Source: an uncultured Bacilli bacterium
Lineage (GTDB): Bacteria > Bacillota_I > Bacilli_A > RF39 > UBA660
Assembly: GCA_934101605.1 (NCBI GenBank)
Contig: CAKORS010000004.1
Coordinates: forward strand, 1-27,962
Direction of reading: 5' to 3'
Length of the DNA: 27,962 nucleotides
In this document: positions 27,753 to 27,962 of the stretch, in pieces
Numbering within the stretch: the stretch's first letter is position 1
Layout of the letters: each line of letters starts with the position of its first letter
Notes under the pieces: model-generated
Seen by the model: the letters and a program-made list of their open reading frames with translations, nothing else
What the model was told of the DNA's origin: nothing
Databases searched by the model: none
Position numbers and translations under genes: made by a program

Positions 27753-27962
27753 ATGTTTGATATTACAAAATTAAGTAGCATCTTACTTATAGTTTCAGTG
27801 TGTTTTGTATTCACATTACTATTTACATTTCTAGTAAAAAAAATAGCCATTCATGTTAATGCAATGGATATTCCAAACGAAAGAAAAATTCATAAAAAAC
27901 CAATGCCTCGTCTAGGTGGTTTAGGAGTATATGCAGGTTTTCTTCTTGGATATATGTTATTC
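27753..27962 (+). CDS. Undecaprenyl-phosphate sugar-1-phosphate transferase, TagO/WecA type (5' part only)
   Basis: Only the first 70 codons are in the window and the frame is open to the edge. A first transmembrane helix covers about residues 9-28. It is followed by AMDIPNERKIHKKPMPRLGG, the highly conserved first cytoplasmic loop of polyprenyl-phosphate GlcNAc-1-phosphate transferases (TagO, WecA; MraY is a more distant relative). A second helix begins at GLGVYAGF. The Bacillus TagO enzyme starts wall teichoic acid synthesis; WecA-like enzymes start other surface polymers. TTAGGTGAT precedes the ATG. Which polymer is made here cannot be told. Confidence 0.88.
   Translation, partial: MFDITKLSSILLIVSVCFVFTLLFTFLVKKIAIHVNAMDIPNERKIHKKPMPRLGGLGVYAGFLLGYMLF

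Overview
The window is a very AT-rich (roughly one quarter G+C by eye), gene-dense chromosome segment from a low-G+C Bacillota. The evidence is an RNA polymerase delta subunit, a DnaB/DnaD-type replication initiator, Bacillus-like gene neighbourhoods, AGGAGG-type ribosome binding sites and three sporulation genes. It most resembles the uncultured, small-genome gut Bacilli close to the Mollicutes branch (RF39-like lineages). That placement is inference. Stops are overwhelmingly TAA and the standard bacterial code fits.

Layout. 1-3140: rpoE (delta), prfA, a small zinc-ribbon gene, prmC and spoIIR. 3200-8071: ackA, a DHH/DHHA1 phosphoesterase (NrnA type), the ribosome-assembly GTPase yihA/ysxC, an unknown gene, dnaB and an RNHCP zinc protein. 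8084-8632: one gene on the minus strand, encoding a Cys-rich CFI-box-like protein. 8733-13787: a MscS channel, an SDR oxidoreductase, a PLP enzyme of the methionine gamma-lyase-like/YnbB family and a long U32 protein. 13874-16823: a tail-anchored unknown, tRNA-Ser(GCU), a triple-LysM protein, a ~600-nt structured RNA that I identify as OLE RNA, its partner gene oapA, and a DUF5684-type membrane protein. 16887-19568: der, spoVIF and a bactofilin-like membrane protein. 19649-23657: two large membrane-anchored proteins, the second ending in Cys-pair repeats. 23788-27962: murA, rpmE, rpiB, a DUF1146 protein, spoIIQ, mreB/mbl and the start of a TagO/WecA-type glycosyltransferase.

How the genes work together. 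Much of the window is housekeeping: translation termination (PrfA with its methylase PrmC), ribosome assembly (YsxC, Der, L31), replication initiation, acetate metabolism and wall synthesis (MurA, MreB, TagO-like). Interleaved are engulfment and spore genes (spoIIR, spoIIQ, spoVIF, perhaps the LysM protein), implying an endospore programme.

Two things stand out. First is the OLE RNA/OapA locus, with a near-consensus promoter and a 10-bp helix joining its two ends. Second, all three sporulation genes begin right after a ~10-bp hairpin whose 3' arm carries or abuts the Shine-Dalgarno sequence. For two of them a sigma-F-like or sigma-K-like promoter sits so that its own transcript would lack the 5' arm. 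This suggests vegetative read-through is silenced while sporulation transcripts are translated.
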